Shown one piece after another: positions 33,057 to 44,721 of a stretch of 64,000 nucleotides of DNA. A program made the position numbers and the translations under genes. The DNA lies in assembly GCA_900155495.1 (NCBI GenBank), contig FTLJ01000794.1:1-64000 (forward strand). The letters are read 5' to 3'. The first letter of the stretch is position 1. Each line of letters starts with the position of its first letter. Source of the DNA: Porogramme epimiltina (lineage: Eukaryota; Basidiomycota; Agaricomycetes; Polyporales; Polyporaceae). Below the pieces are notes generated by a model that ran no database searches, was not told the origin of the DNA, and saw only the letters and a list, made by a program, of their open reading frames with translations.

Positions 33057-36000
33057 ATGCAGGCCATCAAGAACTTACTCTCTCCCCTCACCGGGAACAG
33101 CAACCCCATCCAAGACACTCTCGTGAGTTCTCCTCCAACGTCATCCCCCTACGCCTTTCCCAACTCCGTATATGCACACAGAAACTTGTTGTTATTGGCG
33201 GAACGGTCGAGACCGCCCGGAGGGCGTCCGTCTCCGCATGGAATGGCTTCATAGACTGTGAGTGTATGCGCGCTCCACCCCTGCAGCACCACCCAACCGA
33301 TCTGCTGCAGCCTTTTTCTTGACCGCCCACTTTTCGCAAGAAGACTACCCTTACGACTGGTACGTTCTACGCCATGTCGCCACCTTTCCGATATCAGAAC
33401 CTGACTTGGCCGCCACAATAGGTTGATGCACTGGCTGTCGAAGGTGGCCCTTTGTTTTTCCCATGCCCCCGCCCGCACACCGCTCACCCAGTAATGCACG
33501 CGTAGCAACCCGCATGGGGGCGCAGCCGCGAATTCGATATCACGACACGCTCTGTCAGCCGGCACGGCCTCACGCAGAAGACCGCGGGCGACCTCGAAGA
33601 CGACGAGGGCGAGGAGGACGAGAACGGCGAATTCCAGCAGGGGAACGGGCGCAGGAGACGAGGTGAGCGCGCCGGGCCCACCCCCGGTCCCGACCATTCG
33701 CCGCCGGACGCGTGCTGACCGGTCTTCTTTCTTCCCTAACTCGCATATATGTGGCAGTCGCGATCGTGCCGAGTATGGGTGCGTCTTCTCGACTCTATGC
33801 GCGTACATGACATCATGCTGATGACGGCACCGTTCCCCGCCAGACACGACCCACACCATTTACTATCGTGGACATTGGCTACGCGTGAGTTTAGAGTTAT
33901 CGCGGCCGCGCGTGCAACGGAGCGCGCGTCACGTCCTGTTTTCTGATTGCCCGCGAGGCGCTGATGCGACATCACCATTGCCCAGATAACACGGACGAAG
34001 CGCTTCCAAGACTACGGCTCCTGCGCTGAGCTCAAAATAAGGTATGCTGCAGCTCCGTCGGCGCCTCGCGCCCCTGGTGCGCCTGCAGCTCGCTGACATG
34101 TGTCGCGCCGCAGCGTCGTGGCCCGGAACAACGACATCCTCAAGCGGCTCGTGCTCGAGGCCAAGCGCGAGTACGAAAAGGACGCGGAGCACCGCGTGCA
34201 CATCTTCATGGCGGATACGTAAGTGTTTTCCCCACGTTCATTGCACGCCCCCCCCCTCCGCCGGCGCGCTCCTGACGGTTCTGATCGGACGCAGTTCGTA
34301 CGGCTGCTGGCGGTGGAACGGAGCCCGGCAGAAGCGCCCCATGAGCTCGATCGTCCTCGAGCCTGGCGTGAAGGACATGATCCTTGCCGACTGCAAGGAC
34401 TTCCTCGCGTCCGAAGAGTGGTGAGTCGCTTCGCTCTGTTCCCCTGTGACGAACCGGAGCTCACGGATGACATCAGGTATGCCGAGAGAGGTCAGTCGGG
34501 CGGCGCGCGAGGTCTGTCACGGTACTCACCCACTGACAGGAATTCCGTTCCGGCGGGGGTACCTGCTGCACGGGGTGCCCGGCAGGTACGCATCAGCGCT
34601 GCTCCGGAGTGCGCAAACGCTCAATTTCCGTCCACAGTGGGAAAACGTCCCTCATCCACAGCCTGGCGGGCGAGCTCGGACTCGACATCTACGTCGTCAG
34701 CTTGTCCTCGAAGGGGTGAGAAGCTCGCGCGCGTGTACCCGCGAGCACGCAGCTGACCTCGCTATGCCAGCATGAGCGACAACACACTCACGACGCTCAT
34801 GGGCAACGTCCCCTCCAGGTAAGCCGTTGCGCCCCTCACTATTCCATTTTTGGAAATATTGTGGCCGAGATGGGCGTCCGTGAGAGCCGGAGTACTAACC
34901 GTCCCCTTTTTGGCAGGTGCATCCTGCTCCTCGAGGACCTCGATGCGGCCTTCACCCGCGGCATCTCCCGCGACGAGACGTCGACGGGCGCACCGACGAC
35001 GACGTCCACGTCGAACACGTCCTCAGCGAAGAACAAGGAGGACACCAACGACGGGTCCACGCTCAGCCTGAGCGGCCTCCTCAACAGCCTCGACGGTGTC
35101 GCCGCCGCCGAGGGCCGGTGAGTCACTTTTGATTCCAATACGGCCGTCTTTGCCCCGCACCCCACCCCCGCCGCTTCTCCCACCTCCGCTCCGCCGCCGC
35201 CGCTGCGTGCGGGCTCATTCGCCCACCGCCCGCTCTGATCTCTCCCTGGCGCCCCCGTGCCCTCCGACTGTTTTGCTGACGCGCGCGGACCCTATCACGC
35301 AGCCTTCTGTTCGCGACGACGAACCACATCGAGCGCCTCGACCCCGCGCTGAGCCGCCCCGGCCGGATGGACGTCTGGGTCAACTTCAAGCACGCGACGA
35401 AGTGGCAGGCGGAGGGCATCTTCAAGTGCTTCTTCCCCGCACGCACGGCCGCGGCCCCTAGCGCGGGGTCGAAGGGCCCAGCCCCCCAGGGCGCGGGCAG
35501 CAGCAGCAGTAGCAGCAACAGCAGCGAGCCGGCCAAGGCCGCAGCCGGGGGGGACGCCGCGAGCGCGCACATCGCCGAGTCGAAGCGCAAGCGCGCGGCG
35601 CACTCGATCCCGCTCCTGTCAGAGGACGAAATCTCGGAGCTCGCGAAGCGCTTCGCAGACGCGATCCCCGAGAACGAGCTGAGCGTGAGCGTCTTCTCTC
35701 TTTCGCCGCTGCCCCACGCGCGCGTAGCTGGCCTCCCCACCTTCCTTCTTCTGCGCGCCGTTGGGGCGGAAGGGAGGGAGCGCGGCTGCGCGCGATCGCC
35801 CCTGTGCTCCCACCCCGTGTGTCAGGGTCCGTGCTGATCGCGGCTGTTCGGCAGGTCGCTTCGCTGCAAGGCTATCTTCTCCGGAACAAGACGCGCCCGC
35901 GCGAGTGCGTGGACGAGGTCGCGGCCTGGTGCGTGTCCAGCTCCACCCCCCCCCCCCCCCCCCCCCCCCCNNNCTCCCCCCCCCCCCCCCCTTCCACCTT

Positions 36001-36830
36001 CCCCGGGGCTTGCGGCTGTTGCCCCCCGCGGTTTAATCACCGGCGCTGACCCGTGGCGCGCGCGCGCTCGCGATTAGGGTCGTCTCCGAGCGCGAGATGC
36101 GCGAGAAGCTCAAGAAGGAGAAGGAGGAGGTAATTTGCCAAACGCCACGCCGCGCGCACGTGTCTGTGGTGCTGACGCCGCCGTGCTCTCCCCGTGTGCC
36201 CAGCGCGAAGCGAAAGAGAAGAAGGAAGCGGAGGAGAAGGCGCGCAAGGAGGTGCGTCGGGTCGTCTACGTCTCGCTTACGCGGACGCCCCCCCCCGGCG
36301 ACTTGTGCTGACTTGTGCTGCAGAAGGAAGAGGCCGAGGCCAAAGAGGTACGCGTCCGGGCGATTCCGCGCGAGAGGAGTGCAGCGCGCTGACCCCCCAT
36401 GCCTGCGTTGCGTCCCGCAGAAGGAAGAGAAGGCCGCAGCTGCTAAAGAGGTATGATCGCGCCAGATTCATCGCCCCGCGTTCGAGCCCCTGCAGCGCGC
36501 TCACCTTCGCCCCCGTGCGTGTGCCCACAGAAGTCCGAGAAGGACGCGAAGGAGAAGAAGGAGGCGCGCGCAGCCGCCAAGGCGAAGCGCGGCGTGCCGC
36601 ACGCGCCGGCTGCGCTCGCGCCGGAGAGCTCGTCGGACTCGGCGACAACGACGTCCGAGAGCGAGAACACGAGCGGCGCGGACGCGGACACGGAGGAGAG
36701 CGTCACGTCCGAGGAGGAGGCCGACAAGGCAGCGGTCGCGGCCGGCGCGAAGGAGAAGTGGGTCGCCGTCAAGACGGAGCCTGCGCCTGCGCCCGCGGCC
36801 GCGGAAGGCAGCGCTGCGGAGGCAGCGTGA
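33057..36830 (+). CDS. BCS1-like AAA ATPase with a charged C-terminal extension
   Basis: Many short exons. The N-terminus [20 protein letters not shown] and [20 protein letters not shown] leads to [19 protein letters not shown], typical of BCS1-N. The AAA core has [19 protein letters not shown] (Walker A, split by an intron at GVPG-S), [12 protein letters not shown] (Walker B) and [20 protein letters not shown] (sensor/Arg region). A Ser/Thr-rich insert lies between Walker B and the sensor. BCS1 itself assembles the Rieske protein into mitochondrial complex III. Basidiomycetes have several paralogues, so a true BCS1 role is not assured. The tail after [17 protein letters not shown] is a K/E-rich helix (about 36100-36600) and an acidic end. 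Three exons there are only 48, 24 and 30 nt. An assembly gap lies in one intron. Confidence 0.85.
35946..35990. other. Poly-C tract with three undetermined bases (assembly gap)
   Basis: A run of C with NNN at 35971-35973, within an intron of the BCS1-like gene (donor at GCCTG|GTGCGT, acceptor GATTAG before GGTCGTC). True length is unknown; the coding sequence is not affected if the intron call is right. Confidence 0.9.
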
Positions 36831-37798
36831 AGATGAAAGCCCGAAGACGGAGGCCACCCCTGGTCGCGCCGCCGCCGTGCGCCGTCCTCGCTCTCTTTGT
36901 TCTCTGGGGTGCTGTGCTGCTCTCGCTGGTCGATGCTCCGTCGTTGTTCTCTGCCCAAATGTACACTCCGCCCGCCGCCTGCGCTCCCCCCTCGGTCTGC
37001 TGTCCCCGTGGTGCGTGCAGTTCCGGATGACGATTACTTACTGGCTAGCTTAGATGCATATGGTTTTTGTACGTACAATATTGTTCTGCTGATATCGATC
37101 CGCGGTGCTTCAGGCCCCCCGGCTGTAGTTGACGAATTTGTCTGTGTTGCTCGTGCTGTCTGGCTAACGTCGTCGTGATGTATTACGCTTGCTGTCTTGC
37201 GCGCCGATCAGCGTCGCCGTCGGATGCCTGGCGACACCAGGTGTTTGACGGCGGCCCGGTGCCTCCTCTCGTCCACTGTTTTCCCCCACGCCCTGCCCTG
37301 CCTTGCACATACACGCGCTGCTCGATCGCTCTCGCTTGGACATTGTTTGGACGGCTGTTAGAGTCAATAATGATGCACATGTTATGATCGCCCTGGTCGT
37401 GTGTATTGTGAGGTTCTGATAGCATAAGACGGCGGCACTTACGTACTTGTTGCTCTCCTTGGAGTGCACGTTGCAGAAGATGCGTCGCATCTCCGAGGCT
37501 TGCACCGTATATCCGAGAGGCCTTAGACTCAAGTGCTTGCGTCGGAGTTCCGGTGTACATAAGACGAACGAGAGGGCGAACGCCAGTGGCAGGGTATTTG
37601 CCAAAAAGAGTGTTGCACATGGGGATTCGAACCCTGCAGCCAACGCGCTGTAGGCGCCGACTCCGTGAGTTCGGCTGTGAGGACCGCCTCGGTTATATGT
37701 CGGAAAGTTTCAACTCAAATTCAACCGCCATTCCGCTTGGCCCACACACCTCTTCAACCAGGATCGGCCGCATTCGTTGCTCTCTCAACTTTCCGACA
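36831..37798. other. Intergenic region with a B-box-like element on the minus strand
   Basis: The minus strand at about 37680-37605 reads GTCGGCGCCTACAGCGCG, then CTGCAGGGTTCGAATCCCC, and shortly after a TTTTT run (Pol III terminator-like). It is similar to the element upstream of MYND member 3. No cloverleaf could be drawn. No protein gene is seen. Confidence 0.4.
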
Positions 37799-39209
37799 AT
37801 GGCTTCACAAATCCGGCAGCGCGTGGAGATGTTGAAAATAGATCAAGAAGCGGTTACCGCACATGGCAATGTGTACGAATATGTCTCTGTCAAAATCAAT
37901 TGCCTCTCCAGCTACCATACCGCACATGACTTCGAGAAGGAGGTGAAGGAGTGTACCGACTACCTCGCCGAGTGGCCGCGCACCCGCCTTTTGGAGGAGC
38001 TTCAACGTGAAGGCGGCGATCCCGACGCGACCCTGGAAGCAGCCCATCGGTATGTATATCCTGTGTGACCGCATGTTATTGTTGGCGGATGTAATGATCA
38101 TGGGGGCTAACGCATGTGCGACTTGATCAGGTATCTGGGTGGATGTATGGTGCCACAGAAGTGTCCCGAAGGAGCTCTCTTCGCTCTCGATGGGTTCTTT
38201 GGGGCAGACCCTTCTCCACTAGGCAAGCCGCGCGGTCGCTACGTCGGCGACCGCGCCTCGCCCGCCCTCTTCGCCAAAGCACACTCCCTCGCCGCTCGCG
38301 CGTACCTGGACAAGGTTATTGCCTACGATGAATCACCCATCTCCCGCGTCGAGCTCGCCTCTCAGGAGTTCAAGTACGGCCGTGTCGTACCCCTGCCCCA
38401 GTTTGGCGCGACATGCCTCTTGCCGCCGTTTTCGTACCTTGCATACGCCGCAACTCACGCAAACGAAGCCGCAAAACTCTCCTTCGTCTCTCCAGCTGTG
38501 ATCATGGTTGGCGTGCGTCTGCGCGCCCTAGGAGAGGCCGCGGGCGTTGACGTCGATGCGATGGGCGGGGCGAAGCACTTCCGAGCGCTGTGGCGCGTGG
38601 TCAAACGGCGGGAGCGGGAGATACACGACGAAGAGCGGAAGAGGCAGGAAAAAGTGGCGCGCGCGGAGAACGAGTACGTGTGCGCGCGTGAGGAATGCGG
38701 GATCCGCGCGGAGCAGCGCAGGGCGCTGTTCGCCTGTTCAGGGAGGTGTCCGCCGGATTTAAAGCCGCGATATTGCAGCAAAGCGTGCCAGACGCAGGTG
38801 CGTGCCTTGGTTTTCCTTGCTGCAACGTCTACTCATGCACCCCCGCGCACCACAGGACTGGAAGAAACATAAGGCGATCTGCAAGCCCCTTGCGGTGCGC
38901 AAGCCAACAATTTCCGACGACGACAATGTTCACGCACTGTTCGAGCTCGGTGAAGCTGTGGACGATGCAACGCCCGACGAGATAGATGATGCCGACACGG
39001 ACGGGTGTTCTGCTCAAGCTGAGCAGGAGAGTACGATGCCGTTCACATACCGCGATAGAACCATCGACATAGCAGCCCCCGGCTTCCCCGGAGGCTCCAT
39101 TCAGGTTACTTCACAGACTATGGACCCGGCTTTCATGAGGGAGTTTAGAGACGAGGTAGCGAAGCGTATCAGGGCTGGGGGGAGAGGAATCTTAACTCCT
39201 GAGAAATAA
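37799..39209 (+). CDS. MYND-type zinc-finger protein (member 4)
   Basis: Starts MASQIRQRVEMLKIDQEAV. Exon 1 ends DATLEAAHR and an intron follows. Exon 2 has YLGGCMVPQKCPEGALFALD, YVGDRASPALFAKAHSLAAR and THANEAAKLSLVSPAVIMVG, with RLRALGEAAGVDVDAMGGAK. The finger is YVCAREECGIRAEQRRALFA then CSGRCPPDLKPRYCSKACQT. After an intron comes DWKKHKAICKPLAV. The tail is IDIAAPGFPGGSIQVTSQT then DPAFMREFRDEVAKRIRAGG. It is close to member 3 and in the opposite orientation, 9 kb away. It is convergent with nothing and lies just outside the left arm of the inverted duplication. Function unknown. Confidence 0.8.
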
Positions 39210-39618
39210 GGTATTCAATTTCGTAAATCTCCGTGTCTTTTCTCTCTGACCTTGTGCGTAGGTCCCCGTTTTACAGTAGCTCAACCAGCCTATCGTCCTA
39301 CAAGAAGGGCGACAAGCCGTTTATCGGCTTTCGTCGCCTGCGCTTCGATATAAAAACTTAGATGTCAGAATTATGCACAGTACACCTCTGTCCGCGGATA
39401 GTTAGCGAGTATCCTGTCAACGTGTAATATGAGATTGCGTGTGTTTGGTTCGTGGGTGGTGAACGCTGATGCCCCTGCTGGCCGAGGATTGCACTGTTCG
39501 ACAGCGACCATACATACCGGCGCCAACTTAAGGGGCTGGTAGTGTTAACGCATGAGGTACACTAGATAGGCTATAGTAGCTTACATACCATTATCATATA
39601 CGCTAATACAACGGTGTT
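39210..39618. other. Intergenic region, AT-richer than its surroundings
   Basis: No gene is seen. It ends where the left arm of the inverted duplication begins. Confidence 0.5.
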
Positions 39619-39806
39619 CGCGCGGACGACTCAACGCCAATGTTCCAACATAGAGATCCTCACTAGAAACATTCTGACATGTTCAAATTTCAATAGACGC
39701 CAAGTAAAAAGTAGGTCACCGCCACCAATGCTCGTTGACCTGAACCATCACCACGCCGCACTTATAGCATCGACTAGAGTTACATCACTCTCAGGACTCT
39801 TTTGCG

Positions 39807-41166
39807 ATGTTGGCTCGGATCGGTAAGCAGCACATGAACATTGTCGATCTGGGCGAAAACACACCGTGGTACGAGAACATGGAAGCGTATTACCACACCA
39901 AGAACAATTGCTTGTCGAGCTACCGCACCAACCACGACGTGAAGAAGGGGCTTAAGGCGTGCTCCGAATACATCAGTGCGCGGATCCGAGAAAATCCTTC
40001 GGCGAAGGCGAGCATAAATCTGGAACCCGAGGCAATTCTCGACCGTGCCATTCGGTATGGTCCCTATACCTTCTGAAGGGTTTCATACACAACTGATGCA
40101 GCTCCATCTGGCCAATTATCTCCCAGATATATCACCGGATGCGGCGTCCGTCAGAAAGACTGCGAATCCGCCCTCTATGTGCTCGATTCTCTCCTCGACC
40201 CCTCTATCGACCCCGCGCTCTACGTCGGCGATCGCGCCTCGCCCGCAGTCCGCGCCCAGGCACACTCCGCCGCGGCATGCGCACACTATGAGAAGTACTG
40301 CGTTTTCAACGAGTCTCCGTCTGCTCGCGCGGAACTCTGCGCGCAAGAGGTTCACCTTGCGCGGCGCGAGCCCGCGCCCTTGTTGGGTACGACGCGGCTC
40401 GAGCCGCCGCTTTCGTATTTCGCACATGCTGCGCACCACGCGAACGAATCGGCGAAGCTCTCCCTCGTCTCTCCGGCCGTGTTACGGATCGGCATGGGCC
40501 TGCGCGACCTGGGCGAGGCGACGGGGATCGACGTGACGAAGATGGGGGGCGCGAAGGGATTCCGGGAGCTGTGGCGCGCCGTAGAGCGTCGTGAGCGGGA
40601 GATACACAAAGAGGAGAGAAAGAGGCGTAGGAGGGCGGAAATTGCGCCTCATCGGTATGTATGTGCGCGGGAGGGGTGCGGGATCAGTGCAGAGGGGCGA
40701 AGGGCGTTGTTGGCATGTTCCGGGAGGTGCCTACCGGACGTGAAGCCAAGCTACTGCAGCAAAGAGTGCCAGAAACAGGTGCGTAATCTGGTATTTCCTG
40801 GGCACCTATTTACCTACCTGTTTCTGCGTTTCGTAGGACTGGCCGAGACATAAACCGATTTGCAAACCTGTGTCAGAGCGCATGAAGCTCGATAAAGAGA
40901 AGGCTCGGATGTTCTTCGAACATGCTGACGATAGCGATCTGCTCGACGACGTAGAAGATGTCGGCGATTTAGAAGGGACGTCCGAAGTTAAGCGTACAAC
41001 CTCGCTAACAGATCGTGCGCGAATAATCGATGTGCCAGCCCCCGGCGTGGTTGGAGGATACATCCAGGTCGCTTCAAATACGATGGTCCCAGCCGCTATG
41101 CGGGAGTTTAGGGATTCTATTATAGCCCTCGTACAGAACGAGCAAAACAGTGCTCATCAAGCTTGA
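39807..41166 (+). CDS. MYND-type zinc-finger protein (member 5)
   Basis: Starts MLARIGKQHMNIVDLGENTP. Exon 1 ends EAILDRAIR and an intron of about 75 nt follows. Exon 2 is YITGCGVRQKDCESALYVLD, YVGDRASPAVRAQAHSAAA, HHANESAKLSLVSPAVLRIG and KMGGAKGFRELWRAVERRER. The finger is YVCAREGCGISAEGRRALLA and CSGRCLPDVKPSYCSKECQK. After an intron, DWPRHKPICKPVSERMKLDK completes it. The tail is IIDVPAPGVVGGYIQVASNT and VPAAMREFRDSIIALVQNEQ. All frames are intact, in contrast to its twin at 61202. A soluble protein-interaction adaptor is the most that can be inferred. Confidence 0.82.
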
Positions 41167-41489
41167 TGTTGAGGGTATGCATCACATCCAATGCTTAGTT
41201 CATGACTGATATTCTTCGCGTCTAGACACTTCGTTCGTCGTTTACCCGCGTTATAGGACTAAATGTCGCTTAGTATACTTTGGCAAACGGGCGGTTGTCC
41301 TGAGTACAATGTGGTTGACGGAGTAGTCTGCCGTTTAATCCTAGTTTCCACTGGTGCAATATGATAGACCATTAATGCTGCGACAGGAGGGTACAACATC
41401 TTCCGCGTATACGGCGTCAGGGAGAGAATTCTAGCCATGATGTGAACTGCCGATCCGGCGGCGTCCAGGTGAGTACTCGTCGTGCTGTT

Positions 41490-42341
41490 TCATTGGCTAG
41501 AGAGTGTATTCTCTCTCGCTGAGTTTGGTCTATCTGCACAATAGATGTAAGATCCTGTGATACGGTGGATCATCAGAATATCGTGAAACATGCGCACCAC
41601 TGCCAGCTTTCCTTCCACAAAAAGTTCCCTCGTCCACTCTAGTAGCTCGCCGCATCTACATGGGTCCCATTGGCAAATGCAGGTTTCTCTCGTCGCGTTA
41701 CAGTATATCCTGTACGCTAAACCGACAATGAAGACCTGCAAACTGTGGTACTTCCGCTTCACGAGTTCGTTCGCGAGCTGCACTGCGCTGCGGAAGCATG
41801 ATAGCGGCGTGTCGCGCGTGGTAGGGCGCAGCTTGCTCGCACGGAGGTAACAATATACCCCTACTGATAATGCACATTCGACCGCGTAACCGTCTTCGAG
41901 GGGGTTGCCCCATTTTCCTGTGAGCATCTTGGATTCCGTTGCAGCCAGGATGGTGAGAAGGCGTGCGCGGCCTTCCTCAAAACCTGCGTCAGCGTCGCCT
42001 CCCGTCTCAAGACCGCTGAAGTATCTGCAGAAGAGATGCTTTGCGTAAGCGTCGTAAGCACCGAGCCTCGCTTCCCGGACTTACCGAACAGCGATCTCTG
42101 CACAAGACGCCCAGTCGGTTTGTTTTTCCTTCCGATCATGAGCAACACGAGCCTTGAGAATGGGAGTTGGGTTGACGCTTAGGCATTCTAGGCATAAATG
42201 GCGCGTGGAAGCCACCCGTGTAGTTGAGAAGGCGGTTATATCCTCGATATTGATAAAACATGAGAGGCAGAGCTCTACGTATTGGTCGAAACCTGGAGGA
42301 GGAGCACATAAATACATGGGTATGTCGGTATTATCGACCAT
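41490..42341 (-). CDS. MYND-less relative in the left arm
   Basis: Two exons. The first starts MVDNTDIPMYLCAPPPGFDQ, has the Cys-rich ELCLSCF and LCLECLSVNP, and ends EIAVR at a GTAAG donor. The second continues YFSGLETGGDADAGFEEGRA, then CALSVGVYCYLRASKLRP, FRSAVQLANELVKRKYHSLQ and VFIVGLAYRIYCNATRETC. The exon junction (...R|Y.SG) and the ANE...VGLAYRI pattern equal those of the MYND proteins (...AIR|YLSGCG; ANE...VGMRLRD). It ends after an ETCICQWDPCRCGELLEW Cys-rich patch without a MYND finger. The C-terminus (FHDILMIHRITGSYIY) differs from the right-arm twin, showing post-duplication change of the stop. Function unknown. Confidence 0.65.
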
Positions 42342-42760
42342 GATAAGTGATCACGAGAGATTCAAGTAGAGCCAGGAAGTAGGGGTAGATGTTGAAAAGT
42401 GGGCACGGTGGTACGAGCGAACGCGCGGTACTTATAGCGGAATGGTCACGTTTTCGAGTACCTTTGTTCTGCGGTTGTTTTTGTTCAACAAAGCGTGTTG
42501 GCGCACAAGCTTGTATCGGAAAGACGATGTTAAATGATCGTGTCCGTGTACTTGGGCCACAGCAAAGCGAGAACGGTGGGGCGGACCACAAAATGAGAAT
42601 GTGTGGCTTACAATGATTGAAGCCGTTCACACCATGATATAGACACACGTATTAGGAATGAGATTAATTCGTTTGTTTCTTAAGAGGACGTTCATAATTC
42701 CATGAGTAGTCTATATCCATATCCGTATTGCTAAATCGTGTGAGTTGGAATGCCCGCCCT

Positions 42761-43599
42761 CTACATCGCCGCCGGAGCACGGGCCTCAGCGCGCTTGGAG
42801 GGCTTGGGCCTCACGCGCTTGTCATCGACGGTGGGTGCAGCAGCCGCGATGTGGATCCTAGACAGCACTGGTCAACACAAGTTCACGTGAAAATGAGAGG
42901 TAGAGCTGCTCACTTCGAGGGTCTGGGGGACGGCCTGTCGCGCTTCTCGTTAACGGGCGTCGCAGCCGGGAGATCACGCATGGCCCTATGATGAAACCCA
43001 GAGCATGTCAGCATATTTTCGCATACCGGGAGTGAAGAGCAGCGTACTTGGAAGGCCTCGGAGAGGGCCTCTTCGCGCGGTTGTCCAGGACAGGGGTCGC
43101 CGCGGACTCATCGCGTAGGGCCCTGCGACGCGAAGGAGGGAATGTCAGTAGCGCACAGGTGTGGGAACCCGGGAAGGGCTTACCTGGAAGGCCTGGGCCT
43201 CGTGCGCTTCTCGTCGCGCACCTCAACAGTCGCTTCCGCATCGACGCGAGCGACCCTACGAAGGGGTTTGTGTCAGATCGACAGCGCGATAAACATAGGG
43301 GCAGCGCGCTTACTTGGAAGGCGAACCCTTGCGGCGAGCAGCGGGGGTCTCGCGGGCGTATACGAGTGCCCTGTGAGCACAGAAGGAGTGTGAGGGAAAT
43401 GCGCGAAGAGAAGCAAGAGGATGGCTTACTTAGAGGGCCGAGGAGAGGGCCTGGGACGGTTGGCGCGGTTGTCGATGGTGTCGCGGGCGTTGAACTGTTT
43501 GAGTTCCTTCTTCACGAGGTCACCTTCAGGGAGCGGGTTGGCCGCCGCGATGAGGGCGAGGGCCATGAGAGTGATGGATACGAGAGTGCGGGAGTACAT
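42761..43599 (-). CDS. Secreted repetitive precursor with Kex2-type sites (left copy)
   Basis: Six exons. Exon 1 (43599-43430) starts MYSRTLVSITLMALALIAAA, a signal peptide, then the pro-region LPEGDLVKKELKQFNARD and the first core NRPRPSPRPSK. Exons 2-6 each add one unit: a spacer with acidic/Ala residues, a dibasic EKR or DKR, and a Pro/Arg/Ser core (RKGSPSK; TRPRPSR; AKRPSPRPSK; DRPSPRPSK; VRPKPSKRAEARAP). Every exon ends AA or AG and the next begins with G, so all introns are phase 2 in a Lys/Arg codon. The layout resembles fungal Kex2-processed repetitive secreted proteins. Activity of the mature peptides is unknown. Its promoter has CTTTTATA (minus-strand TATAAAAG) at 43693-43700. Confidence 0.75.
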
Positions 43600-43692
43600 G
43601 TTGGTTTAGTTGGCGTGGGCGATAGAAGTCGGTGAAACTGTTGAAGGTGTGAAGGCTGATGGGTGATGGAGAGAATGCGTTTGTGCTGCGGG

Positions 43693-43700
43693 CTTTTATA
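43693..43700 (-). promoter_or_regulatory. TATA box of the left secreted-peptide gene
   Basis: TATAAAAG on the minus strand, about 95 bp upstream of the ATG. It is conserved at 58660-58667 in the right copy. Confidence 0.65.
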
Positions 43701-44140
43701 GCGTTTGGGGGTCACCGCAGAGGAGGTCATGGTTAGGCAGAGTCTGAGCGAATCTCTGAGTGTCGCTAGGGGTTGCATATCGAGAGGAGAGAGAAAAGGG
43801 CGCTGTCCAACTGTGTGGAGGAGGTCGAACGCCGGACATATCCACCCTCCGTGCGTCCGACGCGATCACGTGACGAAAAGAAGGCTCCCCTCAAGGGGCA
43901 CGGGGGGCGCGAATGTTTGAAGACAGGGGGGGGTTCTCCGAGAGATGACCATATACGGTAACGGGCGGTGCGCGCTGGAGGATATCCGAAGAGCTCTCGC
44001 CGTTGAGTGGTTGGAGGTTTTGCACAGGATGGAATGGGTGCCCCTCAAATGTTTCATTACGTAGCGCGCGTCCAATAGGCTTTTCACTTCTCGATCACTT
44101 CATGCGTCATTATACCGGACGATAGACCACGTACAGGTCG

Positions 44141-44721
44141 CTCTACCTATACCTCCGGTAGTGAGGGGGGCGGTGTGGACACTGGTGGAGGAGACACATA
44201 CCTCTCAGGGGGCGTGAGGTGACGACAGAACTCGGCGATTCGTAGGGAGCGAAGACCCTAGCAGCTGAGAGCAAGCGGTGAGTACAATACCCCGAGGGCT
44301 ATCGGCGGTTCACTTACATTGTCCGGACCGGGAGGCCGCGGTGTGCAAGGGTCTTCAGGCAGGTGATTCTTCGCGCTCCTAGGGTTCGCAGTTGGATTGG
44401 CTACGGAGTCAGGTCTGGGAGGCTTTGAATGTTAGCGGGGAGTCTGAGCAGCGCTTGCGAAAGTCCGAGGGTGCAGCTCGGTCCGTTCAGCTTCCGGCGC
44501 TTTTGGTTTTGAGGTGCACGGCATTTCGAGCCGCGCGGGTGTGAACGAGCATGATTACTATGTGCTTGGACGAGAGCGGTGAACACAGAACATTGTACGT
44601 GAAAAATGTATGGTACGAGGTGAGCTCCAAAACCAACGATACGACAGAGCATGTCTAGCTATTATAACGGACGCACGCGCCCCCCCTCACCTCCCGTCTA
44701 CCCCGCCCGCGGCCGCCGCGC
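44141..44721. other. Intergenic region between the left arm and DNM1
   Basis: No gene is seen. It separates the left edge of the duplication from the 3' end of the dynamin gene. Confidence 0.5.

Larger units (their letters stand above)
39620..44140. repeat. Left arm of a 4.5-kb inverted duplication
   Basis: The left arm matches the reverse complement of 58225-62740, including non-coding sequence. Example: ATAGACGCCAAGTAAAAAG at about 39697 also occurs on the minus strand near 62680. At the other edge, ATGACGCATGAAGTGATCGA (minus strand, near 44100) pairs with GTGACGCATGAGGTGATCGA near 58255. It holds MYND member 5 (+), a MYND-less gene (-) and a secreted-peptide gene (-). Edges are good to about 30 bp. 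Confidence 0.9.

Noticed and set aside
37605..37690. tRNA gene on the minus strand (B-box plus T5 run)
   Set aside because: No acceptor stem, no A-box and only a partial T-stem; kept as a tRNA-like element only.
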